Shown in pieces: positions 42,111-52,710 of a stretch of 64,000 nt of DNA. The stretch spans positions 22,111 to 86,110 of the forward strand of contig NZ_OBMO01000021.1 in assembly GCF_900217905.1 (NCBI RefSeq), written 5' to 3'. Made by a program: the position numbers and the translations under genes. Source of the DNA: Alloalcanivorax xenomutans. Lineage in GTDB: Bacteria > Pseudomonadota > Gammaproteobacteria > Pseudomonadales > Alcanivoracaceae. How positions within the stretch are numbered: position 1 is the stretch's first letter; each line of letters opens with the position of its first letter. The notes under the pieces are model-generated. The model did no database searches. It was not told where the DNA came from and saw only the letters and a list, made by a program, of their open reading frames with translations.

Positions 42111-43997
42111 ATGCAAATTAACCCGTTCGACTTCGATCACCGTGTTAAAAAAGCCAGGCGATTGTTCGAGGAAGGCCGGGATGTGCCCCCCCAGCTACTG
42201 GACGATTCGGTGGTGCGCTCCTGGCAGCGCTCACGTCATCATGGACTGTGTCCCGATGATCGGGTCATCTTTAACGTCGTGTCCCGCACCGACGTGCGCC
42301 GCATTGGCGAGCATCATCATCTGTTATTGGATGACGTGGCGCCGGAAATGGAACTGTTGTTTCATTCATTGGGCCGCGCCAACTGGATCTTGGCCTGTAT
42401 CGAGGCAGGGGGCGTGGTGATTCATGCCCTGGGTAACGAAAACCCGGCCTGTCGCGACCTCGCTCCGGCGCTGCGCGTTGGTGTCAATTTGAATGAATCC
42501 GTGGCCGGCACCAATGGTCCGGGATGCGCTCTCGCGGAGGGGCGCCCCTCGGTGGTATGCGGCAGCGAGCATTTTCTCGATGAGGCCCGTGTGTTTGCCT
42601 GTGCCGCCGTGCCGGTCCGGGACCCTTATGGTGAACTGGTGGCGGTGTTGGATGCGTCCCGGCGCCATGGCGGCCACCGCATTGGCATTCTGGAGCCGGT
42701 GGCGCTGGCCGTGCGGGCGATTGAAAACCGCATGATGCGGCGTATTGGTGGCGAGTTACGGCTGGCGATTCATTATCGCCCGGAACTGACCGATTCACCG
42801 ATGCGCGGGCTGTTGCACTTTGACGGCGACGGCTGTCTGCTGGGCGCCAACCCGGTGGCCCGCCAGATGCTTGATCTCCCCATGGGGGAAGGTGGCGGCC
42901 GGCTGTGTTTCGAGACGCTATTCGAGGGGAGTATGGAGCGCGTCTGGACCGCCGGGAATACGCCGGTGGCTCTGTCCTGTCATGGCGGCTTGCAATTGTT
43001 TTGCCGGTTGGAGGGGCGGCCATCGCCGCGCTTTAGCGGCTTTTCTCCGTCGGGTCCGACGCCGGTGGGACAGCCTGACCCGCAAGCGCCTTTCCACGAT
43101 GATCCCGGGGTTAACGGCTTGTTGCGCCAGGCCCAGCGGGCTTTCCACCATGATCTGCCGGTTCTGTTGCGCGGCGAGACCGGCACCGGCAAAGAGGTGA
43201 TGGCGCGGTGGCTGCATCGTTCCGGGCCCCGTGCCGAGGGGCCCTTTGTGGCGGTGAACTGCTCGTCGATTCCGGCGGGTTTGATTGAATCCGAGCTGTT
43301 TGGTTACGAGGGCGGCGCTTTCACCGGTGCACGCAAGGGGGGCATGCCGGGTAAGTTCGAACAGGCCGACGGTGGCACGCTGTTCCTGGATGAAATTGGT
43401 GATATGCCACTGGAGTTGCAGGCGCGTCTTTTGCGGGTATTGCAGGAACGGGAGGTCACCCGGTTGGGGGCTACCCGTGGCACCGCGGTGCAATGTTCAT
43501 TGATTTGCGCCACCCACCGGGACCTGGAACAAAGGGTGGCGGAAGGGCTGTTCCGTGAAGACCTGTTGTATCGCATTAACGGGTTGCAAATGCCGCTGCT
43601 GCCGCTGCGTCAGCGCCAGGATTTCGATGACCTGGTGCGGCACCTGCTGGCCGGGGAAGCACGGGGGGAAGAGCCGCCGGTGTTGTCCGAGGCAGCTTGG
43701 CGAGCGCTGCGGGGGCATTGCTGGCCGGGCAATATCCGTGAACTGCAACAGGCGCTGAGATTGGCGGTGGCGTTGTCGGAGGACGGTATTGTAACGGTGG
43801 AGCATTTGCCGGCTTCGCTTCGATCGCTGGCCGCGTCCTCATCGACGCGGCCTTCGGGGACCTTGCAACAGGCGGAATGTGAAACGGTGCGAGTGGCGCT
43901 GGCGCGACACAAAGGCAATGTTTCCGCCGCCGCGAAGGACCTCGGCATCGCCCGGGCGACGCTATATCGGAAAATGCGGCAGTTCGGCCTGGATTGA
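42111..43997 (+). CDS. AcoR-like sigma-54-dependent transcriptional activator
   Basis: A 628-residue bacterial enhancer-binding protein. The N-terminal region includes a GAF-like sensor (about 60-215). The AAA+ domain has Walker A GETGTGKE (about 355), the sigma-54-contacting GAFTGA loop (about 402), Walker B GGTLFLDEIGDMP and the sensor region CSLICATHRDLEQ. A Fis-type HTH ends the protein (NVSAAAKDLGIARATLYRKM). AcoR-type proteins activate acetoin or alcohol catabolism. It is divergent from the sigma-54 promoter at 41933, a common activator-target arrangement, so it is the likely switch for the PQQ alcohol dehydrogenase operon. Confidence 0.92.
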   Translation: MQINPFDFDHRVKKARRLFEEGRDVPPQLLDDSVVRSWQRSRHHGLCPDDRVIFNVVSRTDVRRIGEHHHLLLDDVAPEMELLFHSLGRANWILACIEAGGVVIHALGNENPACRDLAPALRVGVNLNESVAGTNGPGCALAEGRPSVVCGSEHFLDEARVFACAAVPVRDPYGELVAVLDASRRHGGHRIGILEPVALAVRAIENRMMRRIGGELRLAIHYRPELTDSPMRGLLHFDGDGCLLGANPVARQMLDLPMGEGGGRLCFETLFEGSMERVWTAGNTPVALSCHGGLQLFCRLEGRPSPRFSGFSPSGPTPVGQPDPQAPFHDDPGVNGLLRQAQRAFHHDLPVLLRGETGTGKEVMARWLHRSGPRAEGPFVAVNCSSIPAGLIESELFGYEGGAFTGARKGGMPGKFEQADGGTLFLDEIGDMPLELQARLLRVLQEREVTRLGATRGTAVQCSLICATHRDLEQRVAEGLFREDLLYRINGLQMPLLPLRQRQDFDDLVRHLLAGEARGEEPPVLSEAAWRALRGHCWPGNIRELQQALRLAVALSEDGIVTVEHLPASLRSLAASSSTRPSGTLQQAECETVRVALARHKGNVSAAAKDLGIARATLYRKMRQFGLD

Positions 43998-44090
43998 GCG
44001 AGGACGGATGTAAATCCAGCCTGTTGTTGATACAGAGGCTGACAGGAACAAGGCCTCCGGGTATGAGCTTGCTCAGTATTGGTTGGCAAG

Positions 44091-44136
44091 CCTGCTTCCC
44101 ACAGAATGGCTACGAAGCCGCTGTGGGAAGCAGGCT
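44091..44136. repeat. REP-like inverted doublet (REPIN type)
   Basis: Arms GCCTGCTTCCCACAG (44091-44105) and CTGTGGGAAGCAGGC (44122-44136) are exact reverse complements around a 16-nt loop; flanking bases extend the similarity. Each arm with its flank reads GTGGGAAGCAGGCTnGCCA, close to the well-known Pseudomonas REP consensus GTGGGAGCGGGCTTGCCCGCG. REPIN doublets are mobilised by RAYT proteins; none is in the window. Confidence 0.65.
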
Positions 44137-44187
44137 GGCCAGCGAATCGGCCCGGACTGGAAGGGGACCGCTCTGGACAGTGGCCAT

Positions 44188-44211
44188 ATAAAAAAGCCGG
44201 CGCAGGCCGGC
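44188..44211 (-). terminator. Rho-independent terminator of the metal-dependent hydrolase gene
   Basis: Minus strand GCCGGC-CTGC-GCCGGC followed by TTTTTT. A second hairpin (44221-44238, GGCCGC arms) lies just before it. Confidence 0.85.
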
Positions 44212-44252
44212 ACAAGGCAGGGCCGCCGGGAGGCGGCCAAAAGGGGATTGGA

Positions 44253-45095
44253 TCAGGCAGCGTCGGTAAGAACGTCGCCGAGCAGTGCCTCGAACTGCTC
44301 CAGATACTGCCGGTTGTCGTGGTCCCACGGGTGGAAACCCGGTTTGAACCAGTCCAGCCAGGCCTTGGCGGTATAGCGGAAGATGCCTTTCTTGCCCAGA
44401 CTGTGACGCAGCACCGAGCGCCAGCCTTTGGCGTCGAACAGACCGCTGGTAACGCGTACATTATGCGCGTAGAACGGCAGGAACAGGGCAAAGAACACAG
44501 CGGTGGAGATCACCAGGGTGGAGGTCCGCAGAGCGTAGGCGGACAGACGATCGTCGGTACCCACGGCCAGCTGATAGACGTCAAAGGCCACTGCTTTGTG
44601 CTCGGTTTCTTCCAGGGCATGCCAATTCCAAATAGCCTTGTAGCCGTCGTCCGCACCCTCCATGATTTCCGGCAGGCTGAGCAGCCCGTCGGCGAGAATC
44701 GCGGTAAGGTGTTCCAGGGCCACGGTGCCGGCCAGTTGGAAGGACTGAGGCGTGCGCTTCTGGATTTGCTTGAGCAGCGCTTCGACCAGTCGCTCCTGGG
44801 CTTTCAGGGGAACGCCGGCGTTGGCCACATGATCGTTGTACTCATCATGTTCACGGCCATGCATGGCTTCCTGGCCGATAAAGGCGGTAACCGCCTTTTT
44901 CAGCTCGGGATCCTGAACCAGCTCCCGGTAATTACGGACGCTGTCTATGAAAAAGCGTTCGCCGACCGGAAAAAACAGGCTCATGGTATTAAGAAACTGG
45001 CTGACATTGAGGCCGTCACGATGCCAAGTGAGGGCCTTCGCCGGATCCAGCTTGAAACGCAGGTTGCGGCGCGTCGGCAGAATTGAGATGGCCAT
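44253..45095 (-). CDS. Predicted metal-dependent hydrolase (PF10118/COG3687-like)
   Basis: A 280-residue protein of the Metal_hydrol family. Histidine- and acid-rich helices are visible: VTAFIGQEAMHGREHDEYND (about 90-108), LEHLTAILAD and WHALEETEHKAVAFDVY (about 155-170), a ferritin-like di-iron-type pattern (E..H and E-x-x-H). The start is the ATG at 45095, since the in-frame GTG at 45101 is too near GAGG. The reaction is unknown; relatives are common in hydrocarbon degraders and mycobacteria. It stands alone with its own terminator. Confidence 0.75.
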   Translation of the reverse strand: MAISILPTRRNLRFKLDPAKALTWHRDGLNVSQFLNTMSLFFPVGERFFIDSVRNYRELVQDPELKKAVTAFIGQEAMHGREHDEYNDHVANAGVPLKAQERLVEALLKQIQKRTPQSFQLAGTVALEHLTAILADGLLSLPEIMEGADDGYKAIWNWHALEETEHKAVAFDVYQLAVGTDDRLSAYALRTSTLVISTAVFFALFLPFYAHNVRVTSGLFDAKGWRSVLRHSLGKKGIFRYTAKAWLDWFKPGFHPWDHDNRQYLEQFEALLGDVLTDAA

Positions 45096-45183
45096 AATCA
45101 CGTACCTCTAATGAATGTTACATCACTCGATGATACAGTTGGCCCGGCCATCAGCAAGGCACTTCTAACAGCAGGGTTATGTC

Positions 45184-46188
45184 GTGACGGACAATAGACA
45201 AATCAAGGCAAATTGTTTACTTGATGCGCTGGTGGCGCACTTCCAGCGTACGTTGGCGCCGGAACAGCTGAATGTCTGGCTGGAGCAGGAGCTTGATTAC
45301 CTGCTGGCCGAAGCCGGCCGGCTGCGTCTGGGAGAGGTCGTGACTCCGGAGCAGGTGATCACCACCGCGCACAAGTACGCGGCCACCATGGAACTGGGTG
45401 GCGGGGTGCCGGAACTGGTCGGCGAAATGATGGAGCGCCTGTACCAGAGCGGTACCGACAGTGATCGGTTGATCGGGGAACTGGTGGACGAGGACACCAT
45501 CACCGCCACCGTGGACAAGCTGCTGGAAGTGCCGCTGTCCCGTCAGGGAATCACCTGGCTCAGCCACAACCCGGTGTTGCTGGCTCTATTGGCCGGCGGC
45601 ACCCAGCTGGGTGTCAAAACCTGGCTGCATCAGGGGATACCCGAGGCAGTGCGGGGGCTGCTGGGACGCCGTGTGCCGGAGCGTTGGCGCGCCACCGCGG
45701 AGCTGCGCCTGCAGGACTGGTTGATGCGGCGGATGGAAGCGTTACTCAGTGATCCCTGGCTTTACAGCGACGAGAATCTGGCCTCGCTGCGGGAACTGAT
45801 TCTGGAGGGCTGGCGCGAACTGTCCGAGCGACCGGTGGCGGAGCTGCGGGAGTTGCTGAGCAGCGAGGACATTCAGGAACTGTTCGTGATCGGCTATGAC
45901 TTCTGGCGGCAGTTCCGGCACAGCGACTATTTCACCACTCTGTTGAGCGAGGGCGTGCACACCTTCTTCGACAAATACGGCAACAGTTCCCTGCTGGAGT
46001 TGCTTGAGGAAGTGGGGATCGACCGTGAGAGCATGCTGGACGATGCCCGCCGCTTCGCCCCGGGCGTGGTGCGGGTGTTGCGCGATAACGGCATGCTGGA
46101 GGCCTGGCTGCGCCGTCATCTGACGCCGTTCTTCGAAGCCCCGGAAACCCTGGCGATATTGGGCGACGAGCCGCCGGCCATTGACTGA
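45184..46188 (+). CDS. Conserved-looking protein of unknown function
   Basis: A 334-residue soluble, strongly acidic and helical protein starting at a GTG. I do not recognise a family. Leucine-rich helices recur (LLDALVAHFQRTLAPEQLNVWLEQEL, ELREYLL-type segments such as AELRELLSSEDIQELFVIGYDFW, and LLELLEEVGIDRESMLDDARRF). There is a short hydrophobic stretch (NPVLLALLAGGTQLGV, about 130) that is too weak for a confident membrane helix. It is divergent from the metal-dependent hydrolase with about 88 bp between starts, and convergent with the GGDEF-EAL gene. Codon use looks native. Confidence 0.65.
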   Translation: MTDNRQIKANCLLDALVAHFQRTLAPEQLNVWLEQELDYLLAEAGRLRLGEVVTPEQVITTAHKYAATMELGGGVPELVGEMMERLYQSGTDSDRLIGELVDEDTITATVDKLLEVPLSRQGITWLSHNPVLLALLAGGTQLGVKTWLHQGIPEAVRGLLGRRVPERWRATAELRLQDWLMRRMEALLSDPWLYSDENLASLRELILEGWRELSERPVAELRELLSSEDIQELFVIGYDFWRQFRHSDYFTTLLSEGVHTFFDKYGNSSLLELLEEVGIDRESMLDDARRFAPGVVRVLRDNGMLEAWLRRHLTPFFEAPETLAILGDEPPAID

Positions 46189-46223
46189 ACCGAAGCGCGG
46201 TCCTCGGGCCACGCCACGCCGCG

Positions 46224-49070
46224 CTAAAGCATCCGCCGTGGGGAGAGGTTGTGCTGGTCGCGCAGCATCTCCCGGATCTTGTTCTCTTCCACCGGCCGGC
46301 TGATCAGGAAACCCTGAATGCCGTCACACCCCATGGCACGCAGAATTTCCAGATGCTGCGTGGTCTCCACCCCTTCCGCCACCACACTCATGTTGAGGCT
46401 GTGCGCCATTTCAATAATGGCGCGGGTGATGGCGGCGTCGTCCGCGTTCTGGGTCAGATCGGTAATGAAGGAGCGGTCGATCTTCAGCGTGTCCACCGGG
46501 AAGCGTTTGAGGTAGCTGAGCGAGGAATAGCCGGTGCCGAAATCATCCAGCGACAGGCCGATTCCCCGTGAGCGCAGCCGCTCCAGCAGAGCGATATTCT
46601 GCTCCAGGTCCTCCATGATCAGGCTTTCGGTGAGTTCCAGCTCCAGCAGATGGGCGGGCAGGCCGGTGAGTTCAAGAATGCGGTCGATGACGTCGGCCAG
46701 ATTGCCCTTGCGGAATTGATGGGCGGACAGGTTCACCGATACCCGGATATCCCCCAGTCCCTGTTTATGCCATTGGCGCGCCTGGCGGCAGGAGCGCTCC
46801 AGCACCAGCTCGCCGATGGCGGAGATCAGGCCGGACTCCTCCGCCAAGGGGATGAACTCCGACGGCGGCAACAGCCCCATGCTCGGGTGTTGCCAGCGCA
46901 CCAGAGCTTCCACCGAGGACACCGCGTTGCTGGCCAGGTCCATTTTCGGCTGGTAGTGGACCACGAACTCGTTTTTGAAGATGGCCTTGCGCAGGCTGGT
47001 TTCCAGCGCCAGTTGCTCCACCGATGCCACCTGCATACCGCTGCGGTAGAACTGGTAATTGTTGCCGCCACTGCGTTTGGCCTGATGCACCGCCATGTCG
47101 GCCTGGTTGATCATCGGCTGGGCATCCATGGCGGTGGACGGAAACAGGCTGATGCCGATACTGGCGCCCAGCAGCAGCTCGTGGCTGTCGATCAGGAACG
47201 GCTTCTTCATGGCGTTGATGATCTTCTGGCACAGAGCGCCGATTTGCGGCTCCCCGCCGCAGTTGTCCAGCACCAGGGCGAATTCGTCGCCGCCGACCCG
47301 GGCCAGACTTTCCTCTCCGGGGCCGCAGTGGGAGATGCGGTCGGCGGCCAGTTTCAGCAGACGGTCACCGATTTCATGGCCGAGCGATTCGTTGATGGGC
47401 TTGAAGCGGTCCAGATCGATCATCAGCAACGCCACCCGGGAACGATTGAGGCGGCCCAGGGTGAGCGCCTTGTGCAGTCGCTCGCGGAACAGGGTGCGAT
47501 TGGGCAGGCCGGTAAGGCGGTCGTAGTTGGAGAGGAAGCGGACCCGCTCCTCCGCCTCCTTGCGTGAGGTCAGATCGGAAATCATGCCGACATAGCGGAT
47601 CACCCGCTGACGTTCGTCGAGCACACTGCTGATCTGAACCCACTCGGGAAAAATTTCGCCATTGCGCCGGCGGCCGGTAATTTCCCCTTCCCAGAAGCCG
47701 TTGCGTCGCAGCCCCACGCGAATGGTGTGATAGAGATTGCTGTGACGGCGGGCATGTTCGCTGTCAGCGATGCTCTTGCCGTTCATTTCTTCCTCGCGAT
47801 AGCCGGTGATCTGCTCGAAGCGGGCATTGGCGGCGAGGAAGCGGAACTGCCGGTCGAGGATGAAGATACCCTCCGGCGCGTTCTCGAAGACGGTGGCGGC
47901 CAGGCGTTGCTGTTCCTGGGCTTCGCGTTGAGAGGTGATATCACGGCGGGTGCCGATCATGCGGATGGCGCGGCCGTTGTCGTCCCACTCCACCACGCGG
48001 CCATCGTCCTCCAGCCAGCACCAGTGCCCTTGCTTGTGGCGCAATCGGTAAATGGCGTGATAGCGGTCGGTCTCGCCCTTGAAGTGGGCGACCATGCCGC
48101 GGCGGATGGTGGGGAAGTCGTCCGGATGAACCAGCTGCTTGAGATCACCGAAGAAGTTGCCGAAGTATTCGTTCTCGTAGCCGAGCAGCCGGTCAAAATT
48201 GGTGTGGTAGTTGGAGCCGGTGTTCAGGTTCCAGTCCCACAGACCGATATTGCTGGCCTCCAGCGCCAGTTCCAGGCGCTCGCCGGTGGCGGTGAGTTCC
48301 CGGTTGGCCACCTCCAGCGCCCGGGTACGCTCGCTGACCATGGATTCGAGCCGGTCGTTGGCCTCTTGCAGGCGCCGCCGCGCCTCCTTCCGCTCACAAA
48401 TCTCCTCCGCCAGCTTTTCGTTCAGCGCCTCGGCGTTGGCGCGGGCCCGATCCAGGTAATCGATCAGGGCGGTGTTGCTGATTTGCAGGTCCAGAGCGCG
48501 GTGAGAGGTGCTGTTGATGTAACGGGCGGTGAGAAACAGAAAACCGGCGATGGCCAGCAGGGTGGTGGCCAGGGCCGGATTGTCCGGTTGTGTCAGCAGC
48601 AATTGGGTAAAGGCGGGGGTCAACAACAGCGCCTGATAACTCACCACGGTGAACAGATGGCTGCTGTAAGCGGCCAGCGCCACGATGCCCAGGCCGATGC
48701 CCAGGCAGCCCAGGGTCAGCTGCGCATAGAACAGGGATTCGTCCGGCGTGGCGGATTGCAGGTTCAGCAGCAGGCCGCCGAGGCCCAGCAACAGACCCGA
48801 AATCAGCACGAACAGCGAGATGTAACGGCGCAGTTGGCGGTGATCGGTATCGTCTTCCAGATCCCAGGATTGCAGCCACAGGATGCGCGCCGCTATGAAA
48901 GTCAGCGTCAGCGCCGCCCACCCCAGCAGCAATAGCAGGGACACCGGCGTGGCCCAATAGGCCGCCAGGGTGACCAGTACGGTGGCCGCTTCCAGCATGC
49001 TCATGCCACGTAAGCCGGCGCTCAGGTGGCGGCACTGGGCACGCATCACCGCATGGCGGGAATGATCCAT
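46224..49070 (-). CDS. Membrane-anchored PAS-GGDEF-EAL protein (cyclic-di-GMP signalling)
   Basis: A 948-residue protein. About six N-terminal hydrophobic segments (residues 25-185) form a sensor anchor, followed by a coiled coil (about 200-250, rich in E, R and L) and two PAS domains (about 250-510). The GGDEF domain has [11 protein letters not shown] (about 590), intact for diguanylate cyclase activity. The EAL domain starts [12 protein letters not shown] (about 722) with intact EAL and later [13 protein letters not shown], so both synthesis and breakdown of c-di-GMP are possible. The start [12 protein letters not shown] is chosen; 70 further open codons upstream look non-coding and overlap the uvrD start. 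Confidence 0.88.
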   Translation of the reverse strand: MDHSRHAVMRAQCRHLSAGLRGMSMLEAATVLVTLAAYWATPVSLLLLLGWAALTLTFIAARILWLQSWDLEDDTDHRQLRRYISLFVLISGLLLGLGGLLLNLQSATPDESLFYAQLTLGCLGIGLGIVALAAYSSHLFTVVSYQALLLTPAFTQLLLTQPDNPALATTLLAIAGFLFLTARYINSTSHRALDLQISNTALIDYLDRARANAEALNEKLAEEICERKEARRRLQEANDRLESMVSERTRALEVANRELTATGERLELALEASNIGLWDWNLNTGSNYHTNFDRLLGYENEYFGNFFGDLKQLVHPDDFPTIRRGMVAHFKGETDRYHAIYRLRHKQGHWCWLEDDGRVVEWDDNGRAIRMIGTRRDITSQREAQEQQRLAATVFENAPEGIFILDRQFRFLAANARFEQITGYREEEMNGKSIADSEHARRHSNLYHTIRVGLRRNGFWEGEITGRRRNGEIFPEWVQISSVLDERQRVIRYVGMISDLTSRKEAEERVRFLSNYDRLTGLPNRTLFRERLHKALTLGRLNRSRVALLMIDLDRFKPINESLGHEIGDRLLKLAADRISHCGPGEESLARVGGDEFALVLDNCGGEPQIGALCQKIINAMKKPFLIDSHELLLGASIGISLFPSTAMDAQPMINQADMAVHQAKRSGGNNYQFYRSGMQVASVEQLALETSLRKAIFKNEFVVHYQPKMDLASNAVSSVEALVRWQHPSMGLLPPSEFIPLAEESGLISAIGELVLERSCRQARQWHKQGLGDIRVSVNLSAHQFRKGNLADVIDRILELTGLPAHLLELELTESLIMEDLEQNIALLERLRSRGIGLSLDDFGTGYSSLSYLKRFPVDTLKIDRSFITDLTQNADDAAITRAIIEMAHSLNMSVVAEGVETTQHLEILRAMGCDGIQGFLISRPVEENKIREMLRDQHNLSPRRML

Positions 49071-49261
49071 ATGTTGCTGAGATGACGTAGACACGGACTC
49101 GGGTTCCAGGCTCGTGGACGGCCTTTTTGTTTTGCAGTTTACCCACGCCAGTACGGGAAAGGAAACCACGGAAGGAGCACCGCGCGTGCGATTGGTCACG
49201 GATGCGTCGATTGCCGTAAAGCCAGCGCCGGCTTTCGCTGGTTCTGATAAACTCCGGGCCC

Positions 49262-51424
49262 ATGGATGACGTAACCTCACTTCTTGAAGGCCTCAACCCG
49301 GCCCAACGCGACGCGGTCGCCGCGGAAGACCGCCATTTGCTGGTGTTGGCCGGCGCCGGCTCCGGTAAGACCCGGGTGCTGGTGCACCGCATCGCCTGGC
49401 AGATCGCCACCGAACAGGCCTCGCCGTTCGGTATTCTCGCGGTCACCTTCACCAATAAGGCGGCGGCGGAGATGCGCGGCCGCATCGAACAGCTGCTGGC
49501 CATGCCCGCTGGCGGGATGTGGGTGGGCACCTTCCACAGTATCGCCCACCGTCTGCTGCGCTCGCACTGGCAGGAGGCGCGCCTGCCCCAGAGCTTCGAG
49601 ATCATCGACGCCGATGACCAGCAGCGGCTGGTCAAACGGGTGATCCGGGAGTTAGGGCTGGATGAGCAGCGCTGGCCGACGCGCCAGGCCACCTGGTTCA
49701 TTAACGGCCAGAAGGACGAAGGGTTGCGCGCGGCGCACATGGATGTCAGCGGCGGTGATCTGTTCGCCGCGACCATGCAGAAGATCTATCTGGCCTATGA
49801 GGAAGCCTGTGAGCGCGCCGGCCTGGTGGACTTCAATGAAATGCTGCTGCGGGTGTTGGAGCTGTTTCGCGACAACGATGACCTGCGCGGCCACTACCAG
49901 CGCCGTTTCCGCCATATCCTGGTGGATGAATTCCAGGACACCAACGCCATTCAGTACGCCTGGCTGCGGTTGCTGGCCGATGAGCATAACGCGGTTACCA
50001 TCGTCGGCGACGACGACCAGTCCATCTACGGCTGGCGCGGCGCCAAGATCGAGAACATTCATCGCTTCAGCCGCGATTTTCCGGACACCCGGGTAATCCG
50101 TCTGGAGCAGAACTACCGCTCCACCGGCACCATTCTGGAAGCGGCCAACGCGGTGATCGACAACAACCCGGACCGTCTCGGCAAGCAGCTGTGGACCGAG
50201 GACGGCAAGGGGGACCCGATTCGCCTCTATGCCGGTTTCAATGAAGTGGATGAAGCCCGTTTCATTGCCGGCAAAGTGGAAAGCCTGGTGCAGCAGGGTA
50301 CCAATCGCAATGATATGGCGGTGCTGTACCGTTCCAATGCGCAGTCCCGGGTATTGGAGGAGGCGTTCCTGCAGGCCGGCATTCCGTATCGTATTTACGG
50401 TGGCCAGCGCTTCTTCGAGCGGGCTGAAATCCGTAACGCCCTGGCTTATCTGCGGTTACTCAACAACCGGCAGGCGGACGCCGCTTTCGAGCGGGTGGTG
50501 AACACCCCGACCCGGGGCATCGGCAATAAGACCCTGGAGGCGGTACGCGAGCAGGCCCGCCTGCGCGGTATCCCGCTCTGGGACGCGGCGGTGGCGATCG
50601 TCAACGAACGCCTGCTCAGCCCCCGGGCCAGCAACGCGCTGCTGGCGTTCCTGCAGTTGGTGGATCAACTGGCGGCACAGACCGAGACGCTGGATCTGGC
50701 CGAGACCACGGAACATGTGATCGCCGCCAGCGGCCTGCTGGACTTCCATGGTCAGGAAAAAGGCGACAAAGGCCAGCAGCGGGTGGAAAACCTGCAGGAG
50801 CTGGTGTCCGCCACGCGCCAGTTTGGTGAGGGTGACGAGGAGTCCGATCTGGACCCGCTCACCGCCTTCCTCGATCACGCCGCCCTGGAGGCCGGTGACG
50901 GCCAGGCGGAGGCATTCGAGGACGCGGTGCAGATGATGACCCTGCACTCCGCCAAGGGGCTGGAGTTTCCGGTGGTGTTCATCACCGGCCTGGAAGAAGG
51001 GCTGTTCCCTCATCAGATGTCCTCGGAGGAGCCCGGTCGGCTGGCCGAGGAGAGGAGACTCTGTTACGTGGGGCTGACCCGGGCGATGCGCGAGCTGTAT
51101 CTGACCTACGCCGAGAGCCGGCGCCTGTTCGGCAACGAGACGCTCAATCCGCCCAGCCGCTTCCTGCGAGAGATTCCCGGTGAGCTGGTGGAGGAGGTGC
51201 GGGTGCGGGCGGCGGTGAGCCGGCCGGTGGGCCGCCGTGGCACGGTGCGCCAGGAGGAAGCTAACGGCATCGGCCTGGGCGCGCGGGTGGTGCATCCCAA
51301 ATTCGGAGAAGGTACGGTATTGCACTTCGAAGGGCAGGGACCCAACGCCCGTCTGCAAATCAACTTCGATGGCGTGGGGACCAAATGGCTGGTCAGCCAG
51401 TACGCCCGCCTGGATGTGCTGTAG
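49262..51424 (+). CDS. uvrD: DNA helicase II (UvrD)
   Basis: A 720-residue SF1 helicase for nucleotide excision and mismatch repair, the same length as E. coli UvrD. Motifs in order: Q motif LNPAQRDAV, Walker A GAGSGKTR (about 31-38), TNKAAAEMR (Ia), DEFQDTN (II), [13 protein letters not shown] (III), RLEQNYRST (IV), [14 protein letters not shown] (V) and YVGLTRA (VI). The C-terminus ends [14 protein letters not shown], similar to other gammaproteobacterial UvrDs. It is divergent from the GGDEF-EAL gene and not followed by an operon partner. Confidence 0.95.
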   Translation: MDDVTSLLEGLNPAQRDAVAAEDRHLLVLAGAGSGKTRVLVHRIAWQIATEQASPFGILAVTFTNKAAAEMRGRIEQLLAMPAGGMWVGTFHSIAHRLLRSHWQEARLPQSFEIIDADDQQRLVKRVIRELGLDEQRWPTRQATWFINGQKDEGLRAAHMDVSGGDLFAATMQKIYLAYEEACERAGLVDFNEMLLRVLELFRDNDDLRGHYQRRFRHILVDEFQDTNAIQYAWLRLLADEHNAVTIVGDDDQSIYGWRGAKIENIHRFSRDFPDTRVIRLEQNYRSTGTILEAANAVIDNNPDRLGKQLWTEDGKGDPIRLYAGFNEVDEARFIAGKVESLVQQGTNRNDMAVLYRSNAQSRVLEEAFLQAGIPYRIYGGQRFFERAEIRNALAYLRLLNNRQADAAFERVVNTPTRGIGNKTLEAVREQARLRGIPLWDAAVAIVNERLLSPRASNALLAFLQLVDQLAAQTETLDLAETTEHVIAASGLLDFHGQEKGDKGQQRVENLQELVSATRQFGEGDEESDLDPLTAFLDHAALEAGDGQAEAFEDAVQMMTLHSAKGLEFPVVFITGLEEGLFPHQMSSEEPGRLAEERRLCYVGLTRAMRELYLTYAESRRLFGNETLNPPSRFLREIPGELVEEVRVRAAVSRPVGRRGTVRQEEANGIGLGARVVHPKFGEGTVLHFEGQGPNARLQINFDGVGTKWLVSQYARLDVL

Positions 51425-51515
51425 AGGGATGCTCTGTAGAGGGGCGTGCATGTAGCCGCCGCAGGGTTAGATAAAGGTCCCATGGACAGCCGTTTCGTAA
51501 AAAGAGATAAGATCC

Positions 51516-51536
51516 GTGCCCGGTCATTCCGGGCAC
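51516..51536. other. Hairpin in the leader of the TRAP binding-protein gene
   Basis: Perfect 8-bp stem GTGCCCGG/CCGGGCAC with a 5-nt loop, followed by ATACTTAC, not a T-run. It lies between uvrD and the TRAP binding-protein gene and could end the uvrD transcript weakly or sit in the 5' leader. Confidence 0.45.
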
Positions 51537-51571
51537 ATACTTACAACAACCCGAAGGGGAGAGACTGACCA

Positions 51572-52702
51572 ATGGATCGTCGCAAATTCGTTTCCGCCCT
51601 GGGCCTGGGGCTGGGCGCCGCCGCCTTGGCGGGCTGTGGCCAGGATGAAAAACCCGCCGCCAGTGACAACAATGCCGCCGGTGAGAAGAAAGCCGAAGCG
51701 CTGAAATGGGATCTGGTCACCACCTGGCCGAAGAATTACCCCGGTCTCGGTACCGGTGCCAACCGCTTCGCCGAACGCGTCAATGCCATGTCCGGAGGCC
51801 GCCTGACGGTCAAGGTGCACGGCGCCGGCGAGCTGGTGCCCGCCACCGAAGTGTTTGACGCGGTCCGTTCCGGCAGTGCCCAAATGGGGCACTCCACGCC
51901 TTATTACTGGAAGGGCAAGCATCCGGCCATGCCCTTTTTCACCACCATTCCCTTTGGGCTGACCGCCTGGGAGATGAACGGCTGGCTCAACTTCGGCGGT
52001 GGCCAGGAACTGTGGGAGGAATTGTACGAGCCGTTCAACCTGCAGCCGCTGGCCTGCGGTAACAGCGGCACGCAGATGGCCGGCTGGTTCAACAAGGAAA
52101 TCAATTCCGTCGACGATCTCAAGGGGCTCAAGATCCGCATGCCCGGTCTGGCTGGCGAGGTGATCAAGCGCCTGGGGGCGATTCCGGTGCAGATGCCCGG
52201 CGGCGAGGTATTCACCTCCCTGCAGACCGGTGCGCTGGATGCCGCGGATTGGGTCGGTCCCTATAATGACCTGGCCTTCGGTCTGTACAAGGTGGTCAAG
52301 TACTACTACTACCCGGGCTGGCAGGAACCGGGTTCCGCGTTGGAAGTGATCATTAACAAGGACGCCTGGAACAGCCTGCCGCAGGATTTGCAGCACATTG
52401 TCCGTTCCGCCGCGGAAGCGGAGAACCAGCACATCCTGGACGAGTTCACCGCCCGCAACGCCGATGCGCTCAAGCAGCTGGTCAACGAGCATGGCGTACA
52501 GCTGCGCCGCCTGCCGGACGACGTCCTGATGGCGCTGAAGGACACCAGTGATCAGGTGATCGAAGAGGTGATCGCCGGGGATGAACTGTCACGGCGTATT
52601 TATGAGTCGATCGTCGCTTTCCGTGACGCTTCCATGCCCTACCAGGAAGTCGCCGAACAGGCCCTGCTCAACAGCCGTACACTGGTGTTGAAGGACGCCT
52701 GA
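51572..52702 (+). CDS. TRAP transporter substrate-binding protein (DctP family, TakP-like)
   Basis: A 376-residue extracytoplasmic binding protein. MDRRKFVSALGLGLGAAALAGC combines a twin-arginine motif (RRKFV) with a lipobox (LAGC), so it may be a Tat-exported lipoprotein. DctP family features include VRSGSAQMGHSTPYYWKGKHPAMPFF and LKGLKIRMPGLAGEVIKRLGAIPVQMPGGEVFTSLQTG with the conserved arginine (in KIRMPG) that binds the ligand carboxylate. TakP-like proteins carry 2-oxo acids. Unusually, the permease genes are on the opposite strand and converge on this gene. A strong hairpin separates it from the thioesterase. Confidence 0.88.
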   Translation: MDRRKFVSALGLGLGAAALAGCGQDEKPAASDNNAAGEKKAEALKWDLVTTWPKNYPGLGTGANRFAERVNAMSGGRLTVKVHGAGELVPATEVFDAVRSGSAQMGHSTPYYWKGKHPAMPFFTTIPFGLTAWEMNGWLNFGGGQELWEELYEPFNLQPLACGNSGTQMAGWFNKEINSVDDLKGLKIRMPGLAGEVIKRLGAIPVQMPGGEVFTSLQTGALDAADWVGPYNDLAFGLYKVVKYYYYPGWQEPGSALEVIINKDAWNSLPQDLQHIVRSAAEAENQHILDEFTARNADALKQLVNEHGVQLRRLPDDVLMALKDTSDQVIEEVIAGDELSRRIYESIVAFRDASMPYQEVAEQALLNSRTLVLKDA

Positions 52703-52710
52703 CCGGTTGA

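Noticed and set aside
47727..48935. Long open frame antisense to the PAS-GGDEF-EAL gene
   Set aside because: The minus-strand domains are conserved and in order; the plus-strand reading is Val/Gln-rich with no domain.
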